NCBI RefSeq assembly: GCF_004354985.1
Contig: NZ_SMSK01000006.1
Location: 186,001 to 250,000, forward strand
Reading direction: 5' to 3'
DNA: 64,000 bases
Source: Segetibacter sp. 3557_3
GTDB lineage: Bacteria > Bacteroidota > Bacteroidia > Chitinophagales > Chitinophagaceae
Part shown: positions 33,916-42,509 of the stretch, in pieces
How positions within the stretch are numbered: the stretch's first letter is position 1
How the letters are laid out: the number at the start of each line of letters is the position of its first letter
The notes under the pieces: generated by a model
Database searches by the model: none
What the model was told of the DNA's origin: nothing
Seen by the model: the letters and a program-made list of their open reading frames with translations, nothing else
Translations under genes and position numbers: made by a program

Positions 33916-36220
33916 AAGAACAGTATACCCAGGATCAGCAGTAGCATTCGTTGCTATTCCCTTTCTGATTTTGAGTGCATGCAGTACAACGAAGACGGTT
34001 CCCGTTAATGACGCTTTATATACCGGGGCAAATATTACTGTTAACAATTCGGCAGCAAGCAAAAAAGAAAATAAGCTGCTAAAGACAGACCTTGCCGGCT
34101 TAACACGCCCTAAGCCAAACTCTAAGATCCTGGGCGTGCCTTTTAAGCTGATGATCTACAACATGGCAAATCCGAAAAAGCAAAAAGGATTAAATAAGTT
34201 GTTTAGAAAATTTGGCGAGCCTCCGGTTTTACTTAGCCAGGTTAATCTTCAGAAAAATGAGCAGGTGCTTACGAACCACCTGGAAAACCGTGGCTATTTT
34301 CATGCAAGTACCGTAGGAGATACCGTTGTTAAGAACAAGAAGGCACATGCAAACTATACTGTTCAACCAGGAGGGCAATATACGATTAACAATGTTACCT
34401 TTCCTGATGATAGCAGCGCCATAAGTGCAGCCATCAGGGAGATCTCAGGCTCAACAATTTTAAAGAAAGGCAATCCTTTTAACCTCGATGTTATTAAGGG
34501 AGAGAGAACGCGGATCGACGTATCGTTAAAAGAAAAAGGATTTTACTTTTTTAGCCCCGATGATTTGATTGTATTTGTTGACTCTACGATAGGCAATCAA
34601 CTTACTAACCTTCACGTAAACTTTAAGCCTGGCATTCCTATGGTTCAGCGCCAGGCATATACCATTAGCGATGTTTACATTTATTCAAACTACAATTTAA
34701 ATTCCGCCAGAAGAGACACCCTTAAGGCTGACTCGGTATTTTTGGGTGGTTATCATGTTATAGATCGTAGGAAAACATTTAAGCCGCAGGTATTTGATCG
34801 CATGATGCGCTTTCAGCCGGGAGATTTATACAACCGAACTGACCATAACCTTTCCTTAAGCCGGTTAATTAACCTCGGCACCTTTAAGTTCGTGAAAAAC
34901 CGGTTCGAAGTCCTACCAGACTCTTTTAAGCTGAATGCATTTTATTACCTGACGCCTTTGCCAAAAAAGTCGTTGAGTCTTGAATTTGGTGGTAATACAA
35001 AGTCGAATAATGCCACCGGTTCTGATATCACCCTTCGATGGAGAAACCGTAACGTTTTCAGGGGTGCAGAACACCTTCAGGTAAGCGCGTACTTTGGAAC
35101 AGAAGTTCAATATAGTGCGCAGGTTCGTGGGATTAATACACTTCGAACCGGGGCTGAAGCTAACTTAACCTTTCCCCGGTTTGTAGTACCGCTGGTCAGG
35201 TTGAATACATCCGGCTCTTTCGTTCCGCGCACCAATATTCAACTCGGATATGATGTGCTAAATCGCAGGCCCTATTACACGCTGAATTCGTTCCGTGCGA
35301 ATTTTGGATATATCTGGAAAGAGAACTTACAAAAGGAGCACCAGTTTAATCCCATCGCCATAAACTTTGTGCAGCCACTTAATGTAAGCCGCGAGTTTAA
35401 CGACAGCATCAGGAATTTACCATTGTTACGCCGCACCATAGCAAAGCAGTTTACTTTAGGTTCTTACTATACGTTTAACTATAACCAACTCGCAGGAAAA
35501 ACCGAGCGGAATCCTCAGGGAATGTATTTCAATGGTTTACTCGACCTATCGGGTAACATCTGGGGACTGGCAACAGGGGCCAACGTAAAACAAGGAGACA
35601 CTGCAAAGATATTCGGTGTTGATTTTTCGCAGTATGTTAAAACAGAACTTGACTTACGTTACTACTTCAAGTCAGGCTTAAATAATCAATGGGCCAACCG
35701 GATAATTGTTGGAGTGGGTATACCTTATGGCAACTCAACCATACTTCCCTTCATTAAGCAATTTTTTGTAGGTGGCAATAACAGCTTGCGCGGCTTCCGA
35801 AGCAGGTCTCTCGGACCGGGCACTTACAACGGAGCACAACAAGCTGTAGGAACACGTGGCTTCTATCCGGATCAAACAGGAGATGTAAAAATCGAACTGA
35901 ATACAGAATACCGGGCTAAACTTACCGGCATCTTTAACGCTGCAGTATTTCTCGACGCTGGTAACGTTTGGTTGGTTAATGAAGATCGACTTCAACCCGG
36001 CGGTAAATTTTCGAAGGAATTCTTAAAGGAAATGGCCGTTGATGCCGGAGTTGGATTACGTATCGATGTTCAGATCTTATTACTGCGTCTTGACCTTGCA
36101 GTTCCTTTGATTGATCCCAGGAGACCAACCGGGGATCGCATTGTCATAAACAAATTCGGCAACCGTGAATTCAGGAGAACAAATACTGTTTTAAACCTTG
36201 CAATTGGTCTTCCTTTCTAG
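33905..36220 (+). CDS. tamL: TamL: lipidated BamA/TamA-family outer-membrane protein
   Basis: The protein has 771 residues. The signal ends at ILSAC (Cys26), so this Omp85 protein is a lipoprotein, the hallmark of the Bacteroidota TamL subtype. POTRA-like domains occupy roughly residues 60-330 (for example LTNHLENRGYFHASTV). The C-terminal half is the 16-stranded barrel, with the conserved VGGNNSLRGFRSRSLGPG motif near residue 620-640 and the final strand ending LAIGLPF. It would insert substrates into the outer membrane together with TamB, whose gene overlaps its start by 11 bases. Confidence 0.9.
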   Translation: MNIKRTVYPGSAVAFVAIPFLILSACSTTKTVPVNDALYTGANITVNNSAASKKENKLLKTDLAGLTRPKPNSKILGVPFKLMIYNMANPKKQKGLNKLFRKFGEPPVLLSQVNLQKNEQVLTNHLENRGYFHASTVGDTVVKNKKAHANYTVQPGGQYTINNVTFPDDSSAISAAIREISGSTILKKGNPFNLDVIKGERTRIDVSLKEKGFYFFSPDDLIVFVDSTIGNQLTNLHVNFKPGIPMVQRQAYTISDVYIYSNYNLNSARRDTLKADSVFLGGYHVIDRRKTFKPQVFDRMMRFQPGDLYNRTDHNLSLSRLINLGTFKFVKNRFEVLPDSFKLNAFYYLTPLPKKSLSLEFGGNTKSNNATGSDITLRWRNRNVFRGAEHLQVSAYFGTEVQYSAQVRGINTLRTGAEANLTFPRFVVPLVRLNTSGSFVPRTNIQLGYDVLNRRPYYTLNSFRANFGYIWKENLQKEHQFNPIAINFVQPLNVSREFNDSIRNLPLLRRTIAKQFTLGSYYTFNYNQLAGKTERNPQGMYFNGLLDLSGNIWGLATGANVKQGDTAKIFGVDFSQYVKTELDLRYYFKSGLNNQWANRIIVGVGIPYGNSTILPFIKQFFVGGNNSLRGFRSRSLGPGTYNGAQQAVGTRGFYPDQTGDVKIELNTEYRAKLTGIFNAAVFLDAGNVWLVNEDRLQPGGKFSKEFLKEMAVDAGVGLRIDVQILLLRLDLAVPLIDPRRPTGDRIVINKFGNREFRRTNTVLNLAIGLPF

Positions 36221-36289
36221 TGTACAGTATTCATTGCATGTATCCTCCAGGTGGTCTTCTTTCTGCAGAACAGAGTTACTGCGGTACAA

Positions 36290-36346
36290 GGGAGTGACAC
36301 AACAAAAGTCGAATAAAGTTCTTCAGCCGGCTCCCAAAAAATACAA
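36290..36346 (+). repeat. Dispersed intergenic repeat, copy 3 of 4
   Basis: It opens with GGGAGTGACACAAC and ends in CAGCCGGCTCCC plus six A residues. It aligns with the copy at 18081-18136 over AAAGT.TC.TC and the A-tract. It lies between tamL and the convergent terminator. Confidence 0.5.
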
Positions 36347-36380
36347 GTATACTAGCGGAGCCCGATAGCTCATAAGCAGA

Positions 36381-36421
36381 AATAATAAAGTGGCCACCTT
36401 CCGGTGAGCCGCTTTATTATT
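36381..36421. terminator. Bidirectional terminator
   Basis: AATAATAAAGTGGC (36381-36394) pairs with GCCGCTTTATTATT (36408-36421) over 14 bp with one G-T wobble. It lies between convergent tamL and the next minus-strand gene, ten bases from the latter's stop. Confidence 0.75.
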
Positions 36422-36431
36422 TACTAAAAAC

Positions 36432-36893
36432 CTAAAAGGTATATCGAATACCCACCCCACCCCAGTTTCCGGTAAAGCCCCGGTCTTCACCAAATTCATA
36501 AGAGGGCTGCCAATCGACGGAGAGGTTTAAAGGTGCTTTATTGATCTTGAGGTCGAGACCGAGTACACCGTCAATGCCGGCGAATGCCCGATTGCCATAT
36601 CGCTTATTGTAGAAGCCAACGTGAGCCCCGGGTCCGACATACCACCTTAAACCAGGGGCGCCCCCAACGTTGCCATGGATCTCGTACAAGCCTGTTATTC
36701 GTGAGCCATTGCGATAGAAGTATCCAATCACTTCAAGCGCGTTAGTTGGTGTAACAAAAGACTTGAGCGATATTCCTGCACCATCCCAAACCTTTACACC
36801 AAGGGCTGTTCTATAAGACCTGCCCATACTTTGCGCTGTGCTGTCCTCACTCCAAGAAACCAGGAAAAAGATGATCATGAAGAGTCGGTTCAT
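36432..36893 (-). CDS. Secreted outer-membrane beta-barrel-like protein
   Basis: The protein has 153 residues with an N-terminal signal peptide ending near STAQ. The rest alternates aromatic and glycine residues in beta-hairpin style (ALEVIGYFYRNGSRITGLYEIHG, WYVGPGAHVGFYNKRYG) and ends in an aromatic residue, IRYTF, as in small outer-membrane barrels. The function is unknown. It is a single gene between tamL and a divergent stress gene. Confidence 0.75.
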   Translation of the reverse strand: MNRLFMIIFFLVSWSEDSTAQSMGRSYRTALGVKVWDGAGISLKSFVTPTNALEVIGYFYRNGSRITGLYEIHGNVGGAPGLRWYVGPGAHVGFYNKRYGNRAFAGIDGVLGLDLKINKAPLNLSVDWQPSYEFGEDRGFTGNWGGVGIRYTF

Positions 36894-36995
36894 ATATCGT
36901 TTTCTACTTTCGACTAAACTTCATGCCATTGTACCGGCTTGATAAAAAAGAAAGGTGAATAAATGGGTTGATTAGCAACTGCTTGTGCTATTCGC

Positions 36996-37009
36996 GGGAA
37001 ATAATTTCC
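36996..37009. promoter_or_regulatory. GGGAAATAATTTCC palindrome upstream of the PA2169-type gene
   Basis: GGAAATAATTTCC (36997-37009) is a symmetric 13-base element with the same GGAA-N5-TTCC layout as the site upstream of the YtxH operon. It lies 121 bases upstream of the next gene start and about 100 bases upstream of the divergent barrel gene. Confidence 0.4.
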
Positions 37010-37129
37010 ACATGGACCTGGAAAAAGTGAAATCTTTACTGCATTAAAAATCAAATTGCTGAGGATTAATCTGGAACATTTTTTTTATTAGCTAATTAAA
37101 GCAAATTTTTAATTTCTAAAATTTCAAAT

Positions 37130-37600
37130 ATGGAAAAGCAAGATGAACTTGTAGGCGTTTTAAACGACCTGATCAGAATCAACCACGACAGGATTGAAGG
37201 TTATGAAAGGGCGATTAAAGAATCAAAAGACAGTGACATTGATCTTCAGGCAATCTTTAGGGAGATGGCTGATCAAAGTTCGAAGTACGTTAGTGAACTT
37301 ACCCAGGAAGTAGCTCGTTTGGGTGGAGATCCTGCTGACGATACCACTGTTTCCGGGAAGGTTTACCGGGTTTGGATGGACTTAAAGGCCGCCGTAACCG
37401 GACAGGATCGTACGAGCATTCTTGCTTCTTGTGAATATGGCGAAGATGTTGCACAAAAGGCTTACGCTGCTGCGTTAGAGTCGGACGCATACCTGAGCAC
37501 TGAAGTAAGACAGCTTATCGCTGAACAAAAAGAAGCATTGAAGAAATCACATGATATTATTAAGAAGTATCGTGACATGCATGAAAGCATAAACCGGTAA
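37130..37600 (+). CDS. PA2169-family four-helix-bundle protein (DUF2383)
   Basis: The protein has 156 residues, all helical, in the ferritin-like PA2169/DUF2383 family. Visible features are LNDLIRINHDRIEGYERAI, then EMADQSSKYVSEL, GKVYRVWMDLKAAV and CEYGEDVAQKAY, in the expected order. Family members are abundant stress-associated cytosolic proteins of unknown biochemistry. It is preceded by a GGAA/TTCC palindrome and followed by a strong terminator, so it is monocistronic. Confidence 0.88.
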   Translation: MEKQDELVGVLNDLIRINHDRIEGYERAIKESKDSDIDLQAIFREMADQSSKYVSELTQEVARLGGDPADDTTVSGKVYRVWMDLKAAVTGQDRTSILASCEYGEDVAQKAYAAALESDAYLSTEVRQLIAEQKEALKKSHDIIKKYRDMHESINR

Positions 37601-37615
37601 TCGTCTCATCATATT

Positions 37616-37652
37616 AAGAATGGCCGGAAAACATTCCGGCTATTCTTATTTT
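37616..37652 (+). terminator. Intrinsic terminator
   Basis: AAGAATGGCCGGAA (37616-37629) and TTCCGGCTATTCTT (37634-37647) form a 14-bp stem with one G-T pair and a 4-base loop, followed by ATTTTATATTT. Confidence 0.85.
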
Positions 37653-37769
37653 ATATTTCGATTCTAAATACCGAAAATCCGATATCTACTATATTGTTGT
37701 TTAGACTTGGCAAGGATTTTTCTTTATAGTTATTACACAACATTCCACTATACTTCAAACAATATATTT

Positions 37770-38108
37770 ATGGAAAATAATGCAACGATGCCACACATGA
37801 AGAGCCTAGCTCTTTGCCTCAACAAGATGGTACTTGATGGCTACGATGACAATTTCAGTGCAACAGAATATGGCCTTCGGTCACAAAACAAAGACAAAAT
37901 TTATAATCCTGAAGAAGTGAACATCGTGAACTTCTTTCGTTTCGAGGGTCCATCCGATCCGGCTGATACATCAATTATGTATGTAATTGAAACCATGGAC
38001 GGAACTAAAGGGACTCTTGTTGATGCTTACGGAGCTTACTCTGACGATAACGTAACAGAGTTTATGAAGCAGGTAGAAAATATCCAGAAAAAAACGAGCA
38101 AATCATAA
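37770..38108 (+). CDS. Small conserved Bacteroidota protein of unknown function
   Basis: The protein has 112 residues from the ATG at 37770. The core pattern is DGYDDNF, then VNIVNFFRFEGPSDPADTSIMYVIE and GTLVDAYGAYSD. It matches a small cytosolic family that databases often label phosphoribosylpyrophosphate synthetase, although it is far too short and lacks PRPP synthetase motifs. No reaction is proposed. It sits between two terminators, so it has its own transcript, in a neighbourhood of stress-type small proteins. Confidence 0.8.
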   Translation: MENNATMPHMKSLALCLNKMVLDGYDDNFSATEYGLRSQNKDKIYNPEEVNIVNFFRFEGPSDPADTSIMYVIETMDGTKGTLVDAYGAYSDDNVTEFMKQVENIQKKTSKS

Positions 38109-38133
38109 TAAAGGCTGTTGCTAACCTATGACG

Positions 38134-38157
38134 GCACCCCTCGAGGGTGCTTTTTTT
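38134..38157 (+). terminator. Intrinsic terminator
   Basis: GCACCC (38134-38139) and GGGTGC (38145-38150) form a 6-bp stem with a 5-base loop and seven T residues. It follows the preceding stop by 26 bases. Confidence 0.85.
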
Positions 38158-38449
38158 ATGGTGTGAAGTTTACCAACCAGTGGGCGATATTGTGGTTGCA
38201 TAACTGTCTAAAGCTAGCACCGGCGCTTGCTACTATGGCAGCCGCACGATTACCCGGACGATCGTACAATGATGTACCGCCGCTTGCATCTCCTATGCGT
38301 ATGTCTATCAACCAAACGAATATTGCATACCCGGAATTTGATTGGATCTCATGGAATCAATATCAGTGGAAGAGCCCAGTTTCTATACAAGGACGCTTGT
38401 TTATTACAGCAAATAGGCCTTCCTTTTATGGCTCGGCACTAAAAAGAAA
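38158..38449. other. Gene-free region between two terminators
   Basis: This segment of about 290 bases has an open plus-strand frame, but that frame starts before the terminator hairpin and shows no family features. Nothing else is recognised. Confidence 0.45.
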
Positions 38450-38474
38450 AAGCTACTGTTATAAACAGTAGCTT
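38450..38474 (-). terminator. Intrinsic terminator for the lmo0937-like gene
   Basis: AAGCTACTGTT (38450-38460) and AACAGTAGCTT (38464-38474) form an 11-bp stem with a 3-base loop. On the minus strand it is followed by TTTTTCTTTTT. Confidence 0.85.
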
Positions 38475-38546
38475 CGGTATATGTAGAGTTAGAATAGTAA
38501 TGAACTTTCAGTTCTCTAACATATTGTTTAGCGGTACGCTATGCGG

Positions 38547-38693
38547 TTAAGCTCGCCTGATGACCCCGATTAACAATGCTATAATTGCAAGGACTAACAG
38601 AATGTGTATTAGGCCTGTGGCATTATATACAAAGAACCCAAGTAACCAACCGACTACCGCAATAACTGCGATGATGTAAAGTATGCTTCTCAT
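38547..38693 (-). CDS. lmo0937-family small membrane protein
   Basis: The protein has 48 residues: one or two hydrophobic helices (SILYIIAVIAVVGWLLGFFVY and LIHILLVLAIIALLIGVI) and a short basic end (RRA). This matches the tiny lmo0937/DUF5670-type family found near stress genes. The start at 38693 is chosen because upstream residues are atypical and the family begins MRSILY or similar. A strong terminator follows. Confidence 0.82.
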   Translation of the reverse strand: MRSILYIIAVIAVVGWLLGFFVYNATGLIHILLVLAIIALLIGVIRRA

Positions 38694-38895
38694 TGTTGTG
38701 TGTTTACATAAGAGGTTAAAAAACCTTGCCATTAGTACTACAACGTATAATACAATTAGGTGAAACGAACAAAAACATTCCAAATCTTTAGGAAATCATT
38801 AGTAGCGAGTAAATTCTTCCCCACTAGAAGTGCCTAAGGCATGTAGCCGTATAAATGTGAGTGGCACGAAGTTGCTGGATTTCTTAGGTAGTTAC

Positions 38896-39837
38896 ATGAT
38901 TATGAAGGTGATAAAGAAATATTTTAAAGTAATAAAAGGAGCTTTCAATGCCTTTATCGAAGATAATTGCGTTAAGCTAAGCGCAGCCTTATCGTACTAT
39001 ACCATATTTTCAATCGGTCCTTTGTTGGTGATTGTACTCTCGTTATCTGGTGTTTTCTTTGGAATGGAGGCTGTGCAGGGTAAGCTTTACAACCAGATGT
39101 CTGGTCTAATCGGAGCGGACGCAGCTTTACAGGTTCAACAGATCATTAAAAACATACAGGCATCTAAAAAAGGCACCGTTGGAGCAATCATTGGTGGAAT
39201 AGTACTGATCATAGGGGCAACCGGGATATTTACCGAAATCCAGGACTCAATAAATTTCATCTGGTCGTTGAAAGCAAAACCCAAACGTGGCTTCGTTCGA
39301 CTATTATTTAACCGGCTGCTGTCTTTTTCACTCATCATCAGCCTCGGATTTTTGCTGGTGGTTTCTCTGGTCATAAACACCCTTATGGATCTTCTGAACG
39401 AACGGTTAACAAGGCTGTTTCCCGACACAACTGTTTACTTGTTCTACGGGCTAAACCTGGGGCTCCTCCTGCTTACGATCAGTCTTCTGTTTGCAGTGAT
39501 CTTTAAAGTGCTGCCCGATGGCAAGATCAAGTGGAAAGACGCATTTATAGGGGCGACGTTTACCGCAGTGCTTTTTATCCTGGGGAAATCGGCGATCGGC
39601 TATTATCTGGGGAATTCTTCATTAGGCACCACCTATGGAACCGCTGCGGCAATCATCATTATTCTCACCTGGGTTTACTACACCTCGATCATCCTGTATT
39701 TTGGCGCCGAGTTTACGAAGATCTATGCACTGGAGTACGGGGGAGGTATTGTTCCGGATAAGACAGCGGTATTTATAATCAAACAGGAAGCACGGGAAAT
39801 CATCATGCCTAAACGTACCCCCACGAAAAAGGAGTGA
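38896..39837 (+). CDS. YihY/BrkB-family membrane protein
   Basis: The protein has about 313 residues and six membrane helices. Family signatures are AALSYYTIFSIGPLLVIVL near residue 30-45, TGIFTEIQDSINFIW near 115, and WVYYTSIILYFGAEFTKIYA near 275. The family is conserved and its transport or structural role is unsettled; the old RNase BN name is a misassignment. ATG codons at 38896 and 38902 are both possible starts. The gap 39838-40132 downstream has no recognisable element. Confidence 0.9.
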   Translation: MIMKVIKKYFKVIKGAFNAFIEDNCVKLSAALSYYTIFSIGPLLVIVLSLSGVFFGMEAVQGKLYNQMSGLIGADAALQVQQIIKNIQASKKGTVGAIIGGIVLIIGATGIFTEIQDSINFIWSLKAKPKRGFVRLLFNRLLSFSLIISLGFLLVVSLVINTLMDLLNERLTRLFPDTTVYLFYGLNLGLLLLTISLLFAVIFKVLPDGKIKWKDAFIGATFTAVLFILGKSAIGYYLGNSSLGTTYGTAAAIIIILTWVYYTSIILYFGAEFTKIYALEYGGGIVPDKTAVFIIKQEAREIIMPKRTPTKKE

Positions 39838-40132
39838 GCCACCCGACGGGTTAGCCAGTTTGCCTTTTCAGTTGTCCCGCGCCATCCATTAGGTTCAGGA
39901 AGATGGCTCAAACCCATGCAACCTGCATACGGCTTTGTGCATCTTCAGCAGACACCCCCTTAGCCCGGAAACCGGAAATAAGCAGTTCAGGGCCAAACCC
40001 GGATTATGTGGTTACATGAAGAGATTTTCGGGAAAAAATTGCACCAAACCATTGAGGGTTAATGTTCAGCAAAGTTTTCAACCAAACAAAAAATACGGTA
40101 CACTTTTAGAAGTACTAACACAAATAAATCGT

Positions 40133-40648
40133 ATGAATGCAGATAAACATTTACACTTCATTTCGTTGAAAATAATAGAGATTGGTATCGCCCTGTTTCA
40201 TTGCCACGTAAACAGCGTTTTACGATTACCAACCAGTGTTATTAACACCCTCAAGATTGACGAAGCAGGTAACATTTACATTTTGATGCCACGCCCCCGC
40301 CAGGAACTGAGCCAATTTGAAAAAGAATTCCCGGTAAGTTTGAATTACTTCAAAAAAGGGAAGGGCTTTTTTGTAAACGTATTTGGAAGAGCGAGGATTA
40401 TAAATGATCCTGAGGAGCTACAATCGCTGGACCTGTCTAACACAGAGATAAATGAAGCCCTAAACGATCAAATGCTAGTTCTTGTCAAGATTCACAAGGC
40501 TGATTATTACGAGAAGGATGTAACCAGGAAAAACCGCTTTCTTGCTAAAATGAAAACAATGGTTTACAATATGCTTGCTCTTGTAGAACAGGACGAGAAA
40601 CGTTTCGATTTTAGTACGTCCAGAAGTTTGCAGGGCTATGGCTTTTAA
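40133..40648 (+). CDS. Pyridoxamine 5'-phosphate oxidase-like FMN split-barrel protein
   Basis: The protein has 171 residues from the ATG at 40133. The pattern is a split-barrel domain: SVLRLPTSVINTLKIDEAGNIYILMPR, then FPVSLNYFKKGKGFFVNVFGRARII. It resembles general-stress FMN-binding proteins. The C-terminal 60 residues are helical and basic and fit the family less well. FMN binding is inferred, not shown. The frame is open upstream to 39935, but those residues do not fit the fold. Confidence 0.68.
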   Translation: MNADKHLHFISLKIIEIGIALFHCHVNSVLRLPTSVINTLKIDEAGNIYILMPRPRQELSQFEKEFPVSLNYFKKGKGFFVNVFGRARIINDPEELQSLDLSNTEINEALNDQMLVLVKIHKADYYEKDVTRKNRFLAKMKTMVYNMLALVEQDEKRFDFSTSRSLQGYGF

Positions 40649-40777
40649 CAAGGTAATGAACACTGCAGATATTTAGTAAAAGCTAAGGCAAACCGTTTAA
40701 GAGGGTCAGCATTCTATAGATAACTGCCGGGAAGAAATCGTTTCTGAGTTTTAATAGGGTTGATTTTTAGGGTTAAC

Positions 40778-40809
40778 ACAAAGGCTATCATGTTATTGAT
40801 AGCCTTTGT
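40778..40809. terminator. Bidirectional terminator
   Basis: ACAAAGGCTATCA (40778-40790) and TGATAGCCTTTGT (40797-40809) form a perfect 13-bp stem with a 6-base loop, flanked by T- and A-rich sequence. It lies between convergent genes. Confidence 0.8.
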
Positions 40810-40833
40810 TATTATAGCGCCTATAATGCGGAT

Positions 40834-42273
40834 TTAGTCTTTCTTGAACGTAATTATAAAGGTGGTTCCTTTGCCCAATTCAGATTTCACGTCTACATCC
40901 GCATTATGAGATTGAATGATATTGAGCGTAGAAGCAAGTCCGAGCCCCATACCATTTCGCTTAGAGGTGAAGTAAGGTTCAAATAAGCGTTGCATGTTTT
41001 CTTCACTGATACCGCAGCCATTATCAGTTATTTCTACAACATGGGTATCACCTGAAGTCAGTATGATAATTTCGAGTTTGCCTACCTCCTCCTGCATCGC
41101 TTCCACGGCGTTGATGATGATATTGAGAAAGGCAATCTGGATTTTATCTTCATCAAGTAAGGTGAAGGCTTCATTTTCTGAGTACCGAACCTGGAGATCG
41201 ATTCTTTTCAGTGTCATCCGGTCGATAGCGGCTGAAATAGCCTTATCCATAACTTCGTGCAGCGACGCCCTTTTAAGTTGAATATCAGAAGGTCTGGAAG
41301 AGTTTAACAGCTCGGTAATCAGGTCGCCGATACGCTTGCCATTACGTTGAATGATCTCCAGGTATAGTTCAGCGTCGGCATTTGACTCTTGCTGCAGCAG
41401 TTGCTCAACCGAGAGGTTGATGTTGTTCAATGGGTTTCTCACTTCATGTGCAAGCGTGCGCACAAGTCTGCCGGTGGCGGCAAGTTTCTCTGCCTGCAAG
41501 GCTGTTTTCTCCGCGCGCTTCCTGCTGGTATTATCGTGAATGATCCCCTGCACATACTTTTCTCCATTGTTGTTGATTTCAACAGAAGCGGAGATCATGC
41601 AGTTTTTGATATCCTGATTTTTTGTGAGCAAGTCTACTTCATAATCGTTGATCTCACCCATCTCGTTAAGGATCGCGATAAAGAAGTTTGGATCCCGTTT
41701 GATGAACAATGAGGTAAATGGCACATTCAACAACTCTTCTGCTTCATAATTCAGGAGTTCTGTAGCAGCATAGTTGATGTCAACAATCTCAAGATCTATG
41801 TTGGATAAAAACACAACATCTTTCGACTTTTCGAACATGTTCCTGTATTTACGCTCATTGGCTTTTAATGCCTTTATGGAGGCAGCACGCTCAAGCGAGT
41901 AACGGATACACCGTTCAAGTTTTTCTGTATTAAGTTCTGATTTAATGAGGTAGTCATATGCCCCGCTTTCCATTGACTTTACATCAATTTCCTGGGTACC
42001 CTTACCGGTAAGCAGGATAATGGGCTCCTCGCAACCCGCCTGTATCGCATCCTGCAACAAGTCGAGTCCTGTTTTTATACCAAGGCGATAATCGACAAAG
42101 TGAATATCGTAGTTGTTTGACTTGAGCTTATTCAGCGCATCATTATAGTTGTAAGACCAATCAATGGTGAAGTTCCTGTTCGGGATATTTCTGATATAAT
42201 CTGAGGTCAGAAAAAAATCATCTTCGTCGTCATCAACAATGAGGATCTGAAGGGGAAACGCTGGATTGTTCAT
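40834..42273 (-). CDS. Response regulator/histidine kinase hybrid (REC-PAS-HisKA-HATPase)
   Basis: The protein has 479 residues and no membrane helix. An N-terminal receiver domain (about 9-125; phospho-acceptor Asp61, acidic triad DDD near residue 14) is followed by a PAS domain (about 140-250), a HisKA domain with LAHEVRNPLNNI (His276), and an ATPase domain (NGCGI; GMGLGLAST). It is a cytosolic kinase whose own input is a phosphorelay. It lies on the same strand downstream of an NtrC-type activator and rpoN. The kinase probably signals to that activator; this is inference. A hairpin terminator separates it from the activator gene, so it has its own promoter in 42274-42383. Confidence 0.93.
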   Translation of the reverse strand: MNNPAFPLQILIVDDDEDDFFLTSDYIRNIPNRNFTIDWSYNYNDALNKLKSNNYDIHFVDYRLGIKTGLDLLQDAIQAGCEEPIILLTGKGTQEIDVKSMESGAYDYLIKSELNTEKLERCIRYSLERAASIKALKANERKYRNMFEKSKDVVFLSNIDLEIVDINYAATELLNYEAEELLNVPFTSLFIKRDPNFFIAILNEMGEINDYEVDLLTKNQDIKNCMISASVEINNNGEKYVQGIIHDNTSRKRAEKTALQAEKLAATGRLVRTLAHEVRNPLNNINLSVEQLLQQESNADAELYLEIIQRNGKRIGDLITELLNSSRPSDIQLKRASLHEVMDKAISAAIDRMTLKRIDLQVRYSENEAFTLLDEDKIQIAFLNIIINAVEAMQEEVGKLEIIILTSGDTHVVEITDNGCGISEENMQRLFEPYFTSKRNGMGLGLASTLNIIQSHNADVDVKSELGKGTTFIITFKKD

Positions 42274-42383
42274 TTAAATTTTTATTTATTGCCTGCCAGT
42301 TGAAAACCTACACGCCTGAGGATGTATGATTTGGTTTAAATGAACTACGAATAATAACAGGGACACGATTGGAAAACATTAGA

Positions 42384-42418
42384 ACAAAAAAAATTCAGGG
42401 CACCCGTATGTGGTGCCC
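42384..42418 (-). terminator. Intrinsic terminator after the NtrC-type gene
   Basis: On the minus strand GGGCACC and GGTGCCC arms (42412-42418 and 42398-42404) form a 7-bp stem with a 7-base loop, followed by TGAATTTTTTTT. Confidence 0.8.
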
Positions 42419-42509
42419 CGGGGTGATATTTTATTGGTGGAGTTTACGCCTAATTTGAATTACCTGCTTATACGCCGATTGTGTAGTTCGTGCAGTAACG
42501 AGTTACGAA

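Noticed and set aside
38118-38471. 117-codon plus-strand frame
   Set aside because: It begins upstream of, and reads through, an intrinsic terminator and ends in another hairpin; the residues show no family pattern.
38870-38886. TGGCACG...TTGCT resembling a sigma-54 -24/-12 promoter upstream of the YihY gene
   Set aside because: The spacing between GG and GC is nine bases rather than the strict ten, so it should not function as a sigma-54 promoter.
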